DNA of 64,000 bases from Abyssibius alkaniclasticus. GTDB lineage: Bacteria; Pseudomonadota; Alphaproteobacteria; Rhodobacterales; Rhodobacteraceae. Where the stretch lies: positions 1,644,501 through 1,708,500 of the forward strand of contig NZ_CP095732.1 of NCBI RefSeq assembly GCF_020447305.1, in the 5' to 3' direction. Under the pieces are notes generated by a model. It searched no databases and had not been told where the DNA came from. It saw only the letters and a list, made by a program, of their open reading frames with translations. Positions 27,421 to 36,485 of the stretch are shown here, one piece after another (within the stretch, counting starts at the first letter, position 1; every line of letters begins with the position of its first letter). The translations under genes and the position numbers were made by a program.

Positions 27421-28779
27421 TCAGATGAGGCCCGCGTCGCGCAATTCGCGCTCGAAAGCCGCGATGGTTGCGACAAACAGCGCCAGCAATTCATCGGCCT
27501 CGGCGCGGGTAATGTTCAGCGGCGGTGCAATCATCAGCCATTCGCCATACGCCCCGCCCGAAGTTTTGCGCGCATAAAGCATCAGCCCCAGTTCCGTGCC
27601 GATTTCCAGCAGCCGATAGACCGCGCGGGCCGTTGCGGGGAGCATCGCTTTGCTCGCTTTATCGGCCACGATTTCGGCGGCCATCAGCAAGCCTTTGCCG
27701 CGAATATCGCCAATGATCGTGCTGTTTGCGGCGATCTCGCGCAGATTTTCCGCCAGATAGCGCCCCATTTCGGCGGCATTTTCCACCATATTCTGCGCCA
27801 CAAGCTCGCCCAGAACCGCATCGCCAATCGCGCAAGACAGCGGGTTGGCGGCATAGGTATGGCCATGCATGAAGCCACCGGATGCGACCACTGGCTCCAC
27901 GATCCGGTTTGGGGCCAGCACGGCACCCAGCGGCGTGTAGCCCGCCGCCAGACCCTTGGCGAGGGTCACGATATCGGGCGTGGCATCGGGCCAATGTTCG
28001 GCGGCCAGAAAAGCGCCGGTGCGCCCGGCGCCCGACATCACCTCGTCAAAGATCAGCAGCACGCCGTGGCGGGTGCAGATCTCGCGCACGGCGCGCATAT
28101 AGGTGGCAGGCGGCACATTGGCGCCGGTGGCAAGCCCGCCAACGGGTTCCAGAATGAAGGCCAGCACGCTTTCCGGCCCTTCGGCGCGTATCGTATCCTC
28201 CAAAGACTGTGCGCAGTGGCGGGCATAGCTTTCGGCAGAGTGGTTTTCCGGCGGGCGGTAGGAAAGGGGCGCGGGGATTTTGGGCATCATCCGCGTGATG
28301 GGGGCGAACATTGCGGCGCTGTCGCTGTCGCCCGTTATCGCCACCGCGCCCAGCGTGCCACCGTGGTAGCTGGGCATGAGCGAGAGCACCTTGAAACGGT
28401 GCGCCTCGCCCTTGGCCACGGCATATTGGCGGGCGAGCTTCAGCGCCGCCTCGGTTGCTTCCGAGCCGCCAGAGACGATGAAGGCCTGATCGAATGCCGG
28501 CCCCGCCAGCCCGACAATCCGTTGCGCCAGTGCCCGGTTGGGGGCGTTTTCAAACACCGCGCGGCTGGCGAAACATACCTTTTGCGCCTGTTCGGCCATG
28601 GCCGCCAGCACCTTCGTGTTGCCATGGCCGATATTGGCAACGATGGGGCCGGATGACCCATCGAGATAGCGTTTGCCCGCGCTATCCCACATGTAAACGC
28701 CCCTGGCCCGTTCAATTACCGGCAGCCTGGCGGGGCCGTAGAACGCCTGAACCGGCGCGCCGCGCTCCATTTCAGCCAT
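27421..28779 (-). CDS. Class III PLP aminotransferase (aspartate aminotransferase family)
   Basis: 452 residues, class III transaminase: SGGSEATEAALKLARQY (phosphate/PLP region), SYHGGTLGA, LIFDEVMSGAGRTG, and the PLP lysine in LAKGLAAGYTPLGAV. This class transfers amino groups from omega-amino acids, diamines or betaine-derived amines. The start ATG overlaps the preceding aldehyde dehydrogenase by eight bases (ATGGCTGA). It is the last gene of the 14-gene minus-strand operon. A transaminase next to an aldehyde dehydrogenase suggests amine to aldehyde to acid conversion. Confidence 0.88.
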   Translation of the reverse strand: MAEMERGAPVQAFYGPARLPVIERARGVYMWDSAGKRYLDGSSGPIVANIGHGNTKVLAAMAEQAQKVCFASRAVFENAPNRALAQRIVGLAGPAFDQAFIVSGGSEATEAALKLARQYAVAKGEAHRFKVLSLMPSYHGGTLGAVAITGDSDSAAMFAPITRMMPKIPAPLSYRPPENHSAESYARHCAQSLEDTIRAEGPESVLAFILEPVGGLATGANVPPATYMRAVREICTRHGVLLIFDEVMSGAGRTGAFLAAEHWPDATPDIVTLAKGLAAGYTPLGAVLAPNRIVEPVVASGGFMHGHTYAANPLSCAIGDAVLGELVAQNMVENAAEMGRYLAENLREIAANSTIIGDIRGKGLLMAAEIVADKASKAMLPATARAVYRLLEIGTELGLMLYARKTSGGAYGEWLMIAPPLNITRAEADELLALFVATIAAFERELRDAGLI

Positions 28780-30193
28780 GCCCGATGAGGGCTTTGACTT
28801 CCAGAAAGTCATGGATGCCCCAATCGGCATATTCGCGGCCATTGCCCGATTGCTTGTAGCCGCCAAAGGGGGCGAACAAATCCCATTCCGGCGCATTGAT
28901 CTGCACCTGCCCGGCGCGCAGCTGGCGGGCCACGCGGCGCACACGCGCCATATCCTTGCCCTGCACATAGGCGGCAAGGCCGTAAACCGTGTCATTGGCC
29001 ATGCGCACGGCATCGTCTTCGGTCTCATAAGGCATGATCGACAGGACGGGGCCGAAGATTTCCTCGCGCTCGATGCGCATTCCGGGGCGGACATCGCCAA
29101 ATACGGTGGGACGCACGTAATAGCCCTGGTTCAGGCCCGCCGGGCGACCGGGGCCACCGGCCACAAGCCGCGCGCCATCTTCAAGCCCGGCCTCGATCAG
29201 CCCCTGCACCTTGTCAAACTGTTGCTGGCTGATGACCGGGCCGATGGTGGTCGTCTCTGCCTGGGGATCACCCGCAATCGTGGCGGCAGCGGCGGCGGCG
29301 GCAATATCGCAGGCGCGGTCATGCAGATGGGCGGGCACCAACATGCGGGTGGGCGCATCGCAAGACTGGCCGGAATTGGCCATCACGGCATCGACACCGC
29401 CGGTCACGGCGTCTTCCAGATCGACATCATCAAGCAGTATATTGGCCGATTTGCCGCCAAGCTCTTGTGCGACACGCTTCACCGTATCGGCGGCATTCTT
29501 GGCAACCAGAATGCCCGCGCGGGTCGAGCCGGTGAAGGAGACCATATCCGCCTCGGCATGGCCCGACATGGCATTGCCCGCCACGGGGCCATCGCCGTTG
29601 ATCATGTTGTAAACGCCCGCAGGCACGCCCGCCTTGTGCATGATTTCGCTAAAAAGCAGGCCGGAAAGCGGGGCGATTTCGCTGGGTTTCAGCACCATTG
29701 TGCAGCCAGCGGCAAGGGCAGGCGCAACCTTGCAGGCGATCTGGTTCATCGGCCAGTTCCACGGCGTGATCAGCGCGGCCACGCCAATCGCCTCGTGCAT
29801 GATCAGCGTATCGCCACGGCGGCTTTCGAACGCCATTTTTTCGAGTGCTTCTATGGTTGCGCCGATATGGGCGGAGCCGGCCCAGACCTGGGCATCCATT
29901 GCAAAAGCAGCAGGCGCGCCCATTTCGGTGCGGATGGCATCGGCCATGTCCTGTGCGCGGGCCTCGTATTGCGCAAGAATTTCGCGCATCAGCGCCAGCC
30001 GTTCGGCCTTGCTGGTCTGGCTGAAGGCCGGGAAGGCTGCGCGCGCCGCGCCAAAGGCGGCATCCACATCGGCCTGATTGGCCAGCGCGATGGTAGCGCA
30101 GGGGGCTTCGGTTGCCGGGTTGATCACGTCGAGCCGCGCGGGAGAGTTTGGCTTTACCCAAGCGCCGTTGATGTAAAAGTCTTCGTTATGCAT
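28772..30193 (-). CDS. NAD-dependent aldehyde dehydrogenase
   Basis: 473 residues from the ATG at 30193, which has AGGACC upstream; the ATG at 30205 is possible but has a weaker site. Typical motifs: TPWNWPMNQI, GSTRAGI, QELGGKSANI (general base Glu) and NSGQSCDAPTRM with the catalytic Cys. It oxidises an aldehyde to a carboxylate. Within the operon it overlaps the methyltransferase gene by 8 bp and the aminotransferase by 8 bp. The aldehyde is probably made by one of the two operon transaminases or by oxidative demethylation. Confidence 0.9.
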   Translation of the reverse strand: MHNEDFYINGAWVKPNSPARLDVINPATEAPCATIALANQADVDAAFGAARAAFPAFSQTSKAERLALMREILAQYEARAQDMADAIRTEMGAPAAFAMDAQVWAGSAHIGATIEALEKMAFESRRGDTLIMHEAIGVAALITPWNWPMNQIACKVAPALAAGCTMVLKPSEIAPLSGLLFSEIMHKAGVPAGVYNMINGDGPVAGNAMSGHAEADMVSFTGSTRAGILVAKNAADTVKRVAQELGGKSANILLDDVDLEDAVTGGVDAVMANSGQSCDAPTRMLVPAHLHDRACDIAAAAAAATIAGDPQAETTTIGPVISQQQFDKVQGLIEAGLEDGARLVAGGPGRPAGLNQGYYVRPTVFGDVRPGMRIEREEIFGPVLSIMPYETEDDAVRMANDTVYGLAAYVQGKDMARVRRVARQLRAGQVQINAPEWDLFAPFGGYKQSGNGREYADWGIHDFLEVKALIGHG

Positions 30194-30992
30194 GATGGTC
30201 CTCATCTTTCGGCTGAAGGGGTTTTCGGGCGTGGATATGGGTTGGACAATGTTCGCCGCTTTCTAGCACAGGCAGCATACGCGTCCAGATTTCGATGTTA
30301 TGATCGACAAAGGCCGCGCCAAGCTGCGCGGTTGCGGCGGCATAAAGCGGGCCGCGCATCTGGTTCAATTCGCGCGCCGCTGTTTGCTGATACCAGGCAT
30401 TGCGGCTGGTGAGGGAGATGTCCTCGAACCCGGCCTGTGCCAGCGCATCGGCATAGCGCGCCGGGCTGGCCATGCCAAATTCCAGCCCCTCGGCGGCGAT
30501 ATAGGCCTGCATTTCGGGGCTTGGGGTGTTGTCATGGCCGATCAGCCAGTCGGATGCGATGAACCAGCCACCGGGGCGCAGAATGCGCGCCACCTCGGCC
30601 ATGAGCGCGTGTTTGTCGGGAATATGCACGATGGAGTCTTTGGAAAAGACAATGTCAAAGCTGGCCGGGCCGAAGGGCAGCGGGCCGGGGGCGACCCTGG
30701 CCAGCCCGATACGGTGCTGCAATCCGGCTTTGGCAATGCGGGCGCGGGCATGGTCAAGCACCGGGTCTTCGACATCTATGCCGGTCACAAAGCCTGCATC
30801 ATGGTCGCGCACCAGGGCGATATCGACACCGCCCGCACCGCAGCCGATATCGAGCAGGGTTTTGCCGGCAAGGCTGTGGCCTTCGAGCAGCAGCGCCACT
30901 TCGGCCGGGCCACCGGGTGACAGAAAGCCATCGCCCCAGACCAGCTGCAGCATGGCAACAAGATCGTTTGAATAGAGCGGCGCGTCACTCAT
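30186..30992 (-). CDS. Class I SAM-dependent methyltransferase, possibly amine or phospho-base type
   Basis: 268 residues. Motif I is LLDIGCGAGGVDIAL near residues 46-60; further SAM motifs are GIDVEDPVLDHAR and PFGPASFDIVFSKDSIVHI. The first residues YSNDLVAMLQLVWGDGFLSPGG are like N-methyltransferases that act on sarcosine, dimethylglycine or phosphoethanolamine. A methyltransferase in an operon that looks catabolic is unusual. It may transfer methyl groups between intermediates. Substrate not assigned. Three bases separate it from the amidohydrolase gene. Confidence 0.8.
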   Translation of the reverse strand: MSDAPLYSNDLVAMLQLVWGDGFLSPGGPAEVALLLEGHSLAGKTLLDIGCGAGGVDIALVRDHDAGFVTGIDVEDPVLDHARARIAKAGLQHRIGLARVAPGPLPFGPASFDIVFSKDSIVHIPDKHALMAEVARILRPGGWFIASDWLIGHDNTPSPEMQAYIAAEGLEFGMASPARYADALAQAGFEDISLTSRNAWYQQTAARELNQMRGPLYAAATAQLGAAFVDHNIEIWTRMLPVLESGEHCPTHIHARKPLQPKDEDHHA

Positions 30993-30995
30993 GGC

Positions 30996-32618
30996 TTATC
31001 CATCAAATTGCGTGTCGCGGTAAACTTCCACCCCCGCCAGCAGGGTTGCAAGCACCTTTGTGCCGCCAATTTCAAACGGGTCGCATGTGCTGATGTCACG
31101 GTCGATGACAATCAGGTCGGCATGGGCACCGGGGAAAATCGCGCCGGTCTCGTGGCTGCGCCAGCAGGCGGCGGCGGCAGCGGTGGTATAGCCGGCCAGC
31201 GCCTCGGCAATGGTTATGGCCTGATGCGGCTGAAAGGGGCGGGCCTGCGCGCTGGCTGCGCGGGTGACGGCGGTTTGCATGATCTCGAACGGGTTGAGCG
31301 TGCTGACCGGAAAATCCGATGACAGGCAAAGCGGCGCGCCCGCATCCAGCAAATCGCGCAGCGCATAGACCATTGGCAGGCGCGCCTCGCCAACCATATC
31401 CATCCATAAATCCGGCACGACAGGGTCATACATCGCCCAAAGCGGCTGCATGTTGGCCATGACACCCAGCGCGCGAAACCGTGGCAGATCGGAGCCGTGC
31501 AGCATCTGGATATGGGCGATCTGGTGCAAAGCGGGCCAGTTGCCATTGGCGCGGCGCGCGGTCTCTATCCCGTCAAGTGCGGCGCGCACGGCATTGTCCC
31601 CAATCGCATGAACATGGATTTGAAAGCGCGCGGCGTCGAGGGCTTTGAAAAGCTCGGCAATTTTGGCGGGCTCGAACATCAGCGGGGCATTGCCGCCGGG
31701 GCTGTCGGCATAGGGTTCCAGCATGGCGGCCGTGCGGTTTTCAAGCACGCCATCAAAGAAGAACTTGCCGGAATGGACGGTGAACAGCGGGTCGCGGTGG
31801 CTGGCGCGCAGCGCGCTCAGCCGTTCCAGGGCGGTTTGCGCGGTATCTTCGGGGCGCACAAGGGCGGTGCCCGCAACGCGCAAGGTTAGGGTGCCATTGG
31901 CGGCGGCCTCGGCATAGGCGCGGGCGTTGTCATCAACGATCATCGCATCAAGCACGCCGGTTATGCCGTGCCTGTTGGCATGGGCCTGGCCCATTGCCAG
32001 CCCTTTCATATGGGTTTCATGGCTGGTGGGCGGCAGCCTGTTCCGCACCCAGCCGGTTGCCGCTTCGTGCAGCATCCCGGTGGGTATGCCTTGGGCATCC
32101 AGCACGAAATGGCCGTTCGGCGGGTCGGGCTGGCCGGTGGTCAGCGCCACGGCGCGCATGGCGGCGGTGTTGATGACGGCATTATGAAAGCTGCTGTCAT
32201 AAAGCATACATGGCCGGTCGGGAATGGCGGCATCCAGCACGGCGCGGCCAAGGTTTTCGTCGGTGAAGATACCGGCCTGCCAGCCCATGCCCATGACCGG
32301 CCCGTTCGGGTTGGCCTTTGCAAAGCCGCGCAATGCGGCCTGCAAGGCCTCAATGCTGGTCGCATCGTAAAGCACGGGGCCGGAGACCATATCGGTGCCG
32401 CCATTCAGCAGGTGGATATGCGCATCCTGCAAGCCCGGCAGCACCATGCGCCCGCCGGCATTCAGCCGCCGGGTCTCTGGCCCCGCCAGCGCCAGCATAT
32501 CGGCGCTGCTGCCAAGCGCTACAATCCGCCCGCCTGCCACGGCCAGGGCTTCGGCGCGGGGGCGCTCGGCGCGCATCGTGCGGATATCGGCGTTATGCAC
32601 AACAAGCTCGATCTGCAT
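30996..32618 (-). CDS. YtcJ-like amidohydrolase (amidohydrolase 3 family)
   Basis: 540 residues. Metal-binding DAHIHL follows LPGLQ near residue 75, HVHAIGDNAV lies further on, and SSDFPVSTLNPFEIMQTAV near the end is typical of the YtcJ/NfdA group. These enzymes hydrolyse N-formyl or other C-N amide bonds in small molecules. The start chosen (32618) has GGAGGA four bases upstream and overlaps the previous stop by one base; an ATG three bases earlier also exists. In this operon it could release formamide, formyl or acyl groups from the imported compound. Confidence 0.85.
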   Translation of the reverse strand: MQIELVVHNADIRTMRAERPRAEALAVAGGRIVALGSSADMLALAGPETRRLNAGGRMVLPGLQDAHIHLLNGGTDMVSGPVLYDATSIEALQAALRGFAKANPNGPVMGMGWQAGIFTDENLGRAVLDAAIPDRPCMLYDSSFHNAVINTAAMRAVALTTGQPDPPNGHFVLDAQGIPTGMLHEAATGWVRNRLPPTSHETHMKGLAMGQAHANRHGITGVLDAMIVDDNARAYAEAAANGTLTLRVAGTALVRPEDTAQTALERLSALRASHRDPLFTVHSGKFFFDGVLENRTAAMLEPYADSPGGNAPLMFEPAKIAELFKALDAARFQIHVHAIGDNAVRAALDGIETARRANGNWPALHQIAHIQMLHGSDLPRFRALGVMANMQPLWAMYDPVVPDLWMDMVGEARLPMVYALRDLLDAGAPLCLSSDFPVSTLNPFEIMQTAVTRAASAQARPFQPHQAITIAEALAGYTTAAAAACWRSHETGAIFPGAHADLIVIDRDISTCDPFEIGGTKVLATLLAGVEVYRDTQFDG

Positions 32619-33529
32619 CATTCCTCCAAAAAGTCGAGGGTGGCCAGCCTGTCCCAATCATTGGCGGGCAGAATATGGGCGGGGGCGTTGGCATTCTGCG
32701 CCCAGCAGAAAATGCACAAGAACGGCACGGGGCCGGATTTGGTCATATGCGGCGCGTTGGGCTGGTTCCACACAGGTTCATGCGCGGGCTTGACGCGCAG
32801 CGGCGCATCGACCCCGAAGCGCCATAAATGCGGGCCGGTCAGCGGGGCGTAAAGCTCGGGGGCGGGGTGGTAATGGTCGCGATACAGCGTATCGGGCGCG
32901 ATCAGGAACAGGCCAAGGTCGAAATCTTCGGCATAAAGCGGGGCATTTGCCCCGATAAGCGAGGTAAAGGCGTGGCCTTTCTCAAAATCTTCCCCCACAG
33001 CGCCGGGGGCATAATCGGCATAGGTTTCCCAAAGCAGCAGGGGCGTGGTGGCAGAGATATCGGCGGCAAGCGCCGGACAGTCTGGCGCAAGCGCGGCCAG
33101 CGCGGGTGGCAGATGGGTGCCAACCACGCAGTTTGCCGGCGGGTCTTGCGCCATATTCACGCTTTGCGCGCGCGCCGTTGCAATGCCCGTTCGTGCCTCG
33201 GCAATGCCGGGGCCGGTAAAGGGCTGCAAGTAGCGGTCGATCTCGTCGAGCAGGTGCAAAAGCTGTGCGCCCGGGGCCGGATCTGGTGCAGCCAGCAGGG
33301 CGGCAAGTGCCGTGGCGTCTATGCCATGCGCGCCCATGACGCTGCGCACATCATCCGTATCGCTTGCCGCCGCCATGCGGAAGGCTTCCAGCGCGCGGGC
33401 ATCAAGCCTGCCCTGCTGGTGGAAATACATTGCCGCACCATAGCGCAACCGCCCCGAGCCGGGCTGGCCAAGCGGGGTGTTGAGCAATGCAAGCTGGCGT
33501 TCCTCGCGCTGCATCAAGATCTCATTCAT
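32618..33529 (-). CDS. Cupin of the DMSP-lyase family (DddQ/DddL-like)
   Basis: 303 residues. The C-terminal half has a cupin with DHYHPAPELYAPLTG (residues ~215-230) and PNAPHMTKSGPVPFLCIFCW. The H-x3-E-x-Y pattern within HPAPELY, plus a later His 36 residues after the Glu, matches as I recall the metal ligands and catalytic Tyr of DddQ. DddQ-type enzymes cleave dimethylsulfoniopropionate to dimethyl sulfide and acrylate. This protein is longer than typical DddQ (~200) and has an extra N-terminal helical part. In a BetI-regulated operon it may act on a different betaine-like zwitterion. Overlaps the permease gene by 8 bp. Confidence 0.65.
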   Translation of the reverse strand: MNEILMQREERQLALLNTPLGQPGSGRLRYGAAMYFHQQGRLDARALEAFRMAAASDTDDVRSVMGAHGIDATALAALLAAPDPAPGAQLLHLLDEIDRYLQPFTGPGIAEARTGIATARAQSVNMAQDPPANCVVGTHLPPALAALAPDCPALAADISATTPLLLWETYADYAPGAVGEDFEKGHAFTSLIGANAPLYAEDFDLGLFLIAPDTLYRDHYHPAPELYAPLTGPHLWRFGVDAPLRVKPAHEPVWNQPNAPHMTKSGPVPFLCIFCWAQNANAPAHILPANDWDRLATLDFLEE

Positions 33530-34361
33530 TCGCCTGATAGGCCATTTGCGATTCGCGCGCGCGCCGCTTCTCCTGCCGCTGCAAAATGACCCCGGCCAGC
33601 ACCACGCCGATGCCGACGATCAGCACGGTAATGGTGGCCAGCGCGTTGATATCGGGGGTGACACCTAGCTTGACCTTGGACCAGATGAGAATGGGCAGCG
33701 TGGTGGTGCCCGGCCCGGTGGTGAACGAGGTTATCACCACATCATCCAGCGAAATGGTGAAGGCCAGCAGCCAGCCCGACAGGATGGCCGGCGAGATGAC
33801 CGGCAGGGTAATGTCCTTCATCACCTGCCAGGGGCGCGAGCCGAGGTCCATCGCCGCCTCTTCGATATCGATATCGGCCTGCGCCAGCCGCGAATGCACG
33901 ATGGTTGTCACGAAGACCATTGAAAATGTGATATGCGCCAGCGTCACCGTGGTGAAGCCGCGTTGCGACGGCCAGCCGATATATTCGGCCATCAGAATGA
34001 ACAGCATGAGCGATGATATGCCTGTAATGACCTCGGGCATGACCAGCGGCGCGGTGACAAGGCCGGAAAACAGGGTGCGCCCCTTGAACTTGCGAAACCG
34101 CGCCAGCGCGATGCCCGCCATCGTGCCCAGAATTGTGGCCAATGTGGCGCTGAGCAGCGCGATCTTCAGCGACAGGATCGCCGCATCTATAACCTGCTGG
34201 TTTTCGAACAGCTTCACATACCATTTGGTCGAAAACCCGCCCCAAACCGTGGCCAGCCGCGAATTGTTGAAGGAATAGACGATCATCGACAGGATCGGGA
34301 TGTAGAAAAACGCAAAGCCAAAGCAGAGCATGGTGATCAGAAAGCGCGGACGGTTGTTCAT
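33522..34361 (-). CDS. Polyamine-type ABC transporter permease (PotC/PotI-like)
   Basis: 279 residues with about six membrane helices and the EAA loop EEAAMDLGSRPWQVMKDITLPVISP, which contacts the ATPase. The sequence is of the spermidine/putrescine permease C type. It pairs with the preceding PotB/PotH-like permease (4-bp overlap). The C-terminus is Arg/Lys-rich (RQEKRRARES). Part of an importer built into the large catabolic operon. Confidence 0.9.
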   Translation of the reverse strand: MNNRPRFLITMLCFGFAFFYIPILSMIVYSFNNSRLATVWGGFSTKWYVKLFENQQVIDAAILSLKIALLSATLATILGTMAGIALARFRKFKGRTLFSGLVTAPLVMPEVITGISSLMLFILMAEYIGWPSQRGFTTVTLAHITFSMVFVTTIVHSRLAQADIDIEEAAMDLGSRPWQVMKDITLPVISPAILSGWLLAFTISLDDVVITSFTTGPGTTTLPILIWSKVKLGVTPDINALATITVLIVGIGVVLAGVILQRQEKRRARESQMAYQANE

Positions 34362-35323
34362 TCTTCCTGTGCCTTCTTGCTGTTGTTCTTGGATTCAAAA
34401 TACGAATAGAGCATCATCGGCACGACCAGCAGCATGAGCAGCGCCACCGCCACGGCCGAGGCCATAGGCCAGTCGCGCGCCGAGGCGAACTCGTCTGAAA
34501 TGACCCGCCCGATCATCGGGCGGCCGGCATCGCCCACCAGTGTCGGGATGATCAGCTCGCCCGAGGCGGGGATGAAGACCAGCAAGCCACCGGCAATGAT
34601 GCCGGGCACCGATAGCGGCAATGTGACATCGAGGAACACCTTGAACGGGCGGCTGCCAAGGTCATGCGCGGCCTCGTTCAGCGTTATGTCGAGCTTTTCA
34701 AGGTTGGCATAGAGCGGCAAGATCATGAAGGGCAGGTAGGAATAGACGGTCACAAGAATGACCGCGAAATTCGTGTTCATCATCGGAATGTAGCGCAGCG
34801 CCATGTCGCCTGGCACCATCAGGTTGTAGCCGGATGTGATGAGTTTGTTGAACCAGCTATTGCTGCCCATCATCCCCATCCACGCATAAACACGCAGCAA
34901 AAACGAGGTCCAGAACGGCAAGATTACCAGCATCAGCAATATGTTGCGCCATGATTTCGACACGCGGGTCAGGCCAAGCGCCATCGGGTAGCCGATGATC
35001 AGGCACAGGAAGGTGGCAATCGCGGCGTTCCAGATCGAGGTGAGGAAGGCGCGGATATAGAGCGTATCGCTGAACAGCCGCTCATAGGTTTCAAAATTGA
35101 TCGCGCCGCGTTCGCCGGAAAACGAAAACGGCGGGGCCGTGGGTGTGCGGGTGGCCACGCTCATCGCGATGACGATGATGAAAGGCAAAAGGAAGAACAG
35201 CAGCAGCCAGATATAGGGGGTGGAAATGGTGATATTCGCCCAGCCGCGGCGGTTGAACCAGCGCACGAAGCGCGATTCCGCGCGCTGTGCGGGTTTGGGG
35301 GCGTTATTGCTGGCGATGCTCAT
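34358..35323 (-). CDS. Polyamine-type ABC transporter permease (PotB/PotH-like)
   Basis: 321 residues with a cytoplasmic N-terminus of about 35 residues, six predicted helices, and the EAA loop NEAAHDLGSRPFKVFLDVTLPLSVPG. LPSxGE-like FIPASGELIIPTLVGD is typical of PotB/PotH. It forms the membrane channel with the next permease. Four-base overlaps on both sides with the ATPase and the second permease genes show tight coupling. Confidence 0.9.
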   Translation of the reverse strand: MSIASNNAPKPAQRAESRFVRWFNRRGWANITISTPYIWLLLFFLLPFIIVIAMSVATRTPTAPPFSFSGERGAINFETYERLFSDTLYIRAFLTSIWNAAIATFLCLIIGYPMALGLTRVSKSWRNILLMLVILPFWTSFLLRVYAWMGMMGSNSWFNKLITSGYNLMVPGDMALRYIPMMNTNFAVILVTVYSYLPFMILPLYANLEKLDITLNEAAHDLGSRPFKVFLDVTLPLSVPGIIAGGLLVFIPASGELIIPTLVGDAGRPMIGRVISDEFASARDWPMASAVAVALLMLLVVPMMLYSYFESKNNSKKAQEE

Positions 35324-36456
35324 GCCTCACCCCGCAGCAAAATAATGGCGCCGGGGTCGAAGGACAGCCAGACCCTGTCATCCCATTGCGCCACGCGCGC
35401 GCTTTCGCCAGCGCGCCGCGCATTCACCGAACTGACCGAAAGCACATGGCCCGAGGCGAGTTTGATGCGGTAAAGCGAATCCTTGCCGAAATAGCCAAGG
35501 TCTTCAACCATGCCCGGCACGGCATTGCCACCTTCGGGCTGGTCGCGCGAAATGCGGATCTTTTCGGGCCGCAGCGCCAGTGTCAGCCGCTCGCCGATCT
35601 GGGCGTCAAGCGGTGAACTGGCTGTAAGTGTGCCGCCGGTTTCAGCCACGTCCAGTTGCACCGCGTCGCCGTTTTTCGCCGTGACGACCCCGCTGAAAAA
35701 GTTGATCGAGCCAATGAAATCGGCCACGAAACGGCTTTCGGGATATTCATAAACATCGGTCGGCACGCCAACCTGCATGATCTGGCCCTTGTCCATGACC
35801 GCCATGCGGCTTGCGAGCGTCATCGCCTCTTCCTGATCATGGGTGACAACGACGAAGGTCACGCCGGTCTGGTGCTGGATATTCGTCAACTCAAACTGGG
35901 TTTTCTCGCGCAGCTTCTTGTCGAGCGCGGCGAGCGGTTCATCGAGCAAAAGCAGCTTGGGTTTGCGCGCCAAGGCGCGGGCAAGGGCGACGCGCTGGCG
36001 CTGCCCGCCGGATATCTGGTGCGGTTTGCGCTTGGCCTGCGGGGTAAGCTGCAAAAGCTCCAGCATTTCGGCCACGCGCGCGGCGCGCTCGGCGCTGGTC
36101 ATATCCTCGTGCTTCAGCCCGTAGCCGACATTCTTTTCCACCGTCATATGCGGGAACAGCGCGTAGGATTGGAACATCATATGCACGGGGCGGCGATAGG
36201 GCGGCACATCGGTCATGTCCTGACCGTCGATGAATATCTTGCCCGCGCTTGGGGCTTCAAACCCGGCCAACATGCGCAACAGCGTGGTTTTCCCGCAGCC
36301 GGAACCGCCAAGAAGGGCGAAGATTTCGCCCTTCCTGATTTCAAGTGAAACAGTGTCGACCGCCGTGAAAGCGCCGAACTTCTTGGAAACCCCCTCGACC
36401 CGTATGAAGGGTTGGTCAGGATCGGGGGCAGGGGCGGCGCGCTCTGTTGTGTTCAT
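35320..36456 (-). CDS. Polyamine-type ABC transporter ATPase (PotA/PotG-like)
   Basis: 378 residues. Walker A GGSGCGKTT is near residues 52-60, then the Q-loop, signature SGGQRQRVALARAL, Walker B LLLLDEPLAALD and the switch His in VVTHDQEEAM. The C-terminal TOBE-like domain (ERLTLALRPEKIRIS...) is typical of PotA/PotG. It powers the importer with the two permeases downstream and the binding protein upstream (29 bp away). Confidence 0.93.
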   Translation of the reverse strand: MNTTERAAPAPDPDQPFIRVEGVSKKFGAFTAVDTVSLEIRKGEIFALLGGSGCGKTTLLRMLAGFEAPSAGKIFIDGQDMTDVPPYRRPVHMMFQSYALFPHMTVEKNVGYGLKHEDMTSAERAARVAEMLELLQLTPQAKRKPHQISGGQRQRVALARALARKPKLLLLDEPLAALDKKLREKTQFELTNIQHQTGVTFVVVTHDQEEAMTLASRMAVMDKGQIMQVGVPTDVYEYPESRFVADFIGSINFFSGVVTAKNGDAVQLDVAETGGTLTASSPLDAQIGERLTLALRPEKIRISRDQPEGGNAVPGMVEDLGYFGKDSLYRIKLASGHVLSVSSVNARRAGESARVAQWDDRVWLSFDPGAIILLRGEA

Positions 36457-36485
36457 GTCCGGTCAACTCCGTTTCACATAGTGCC

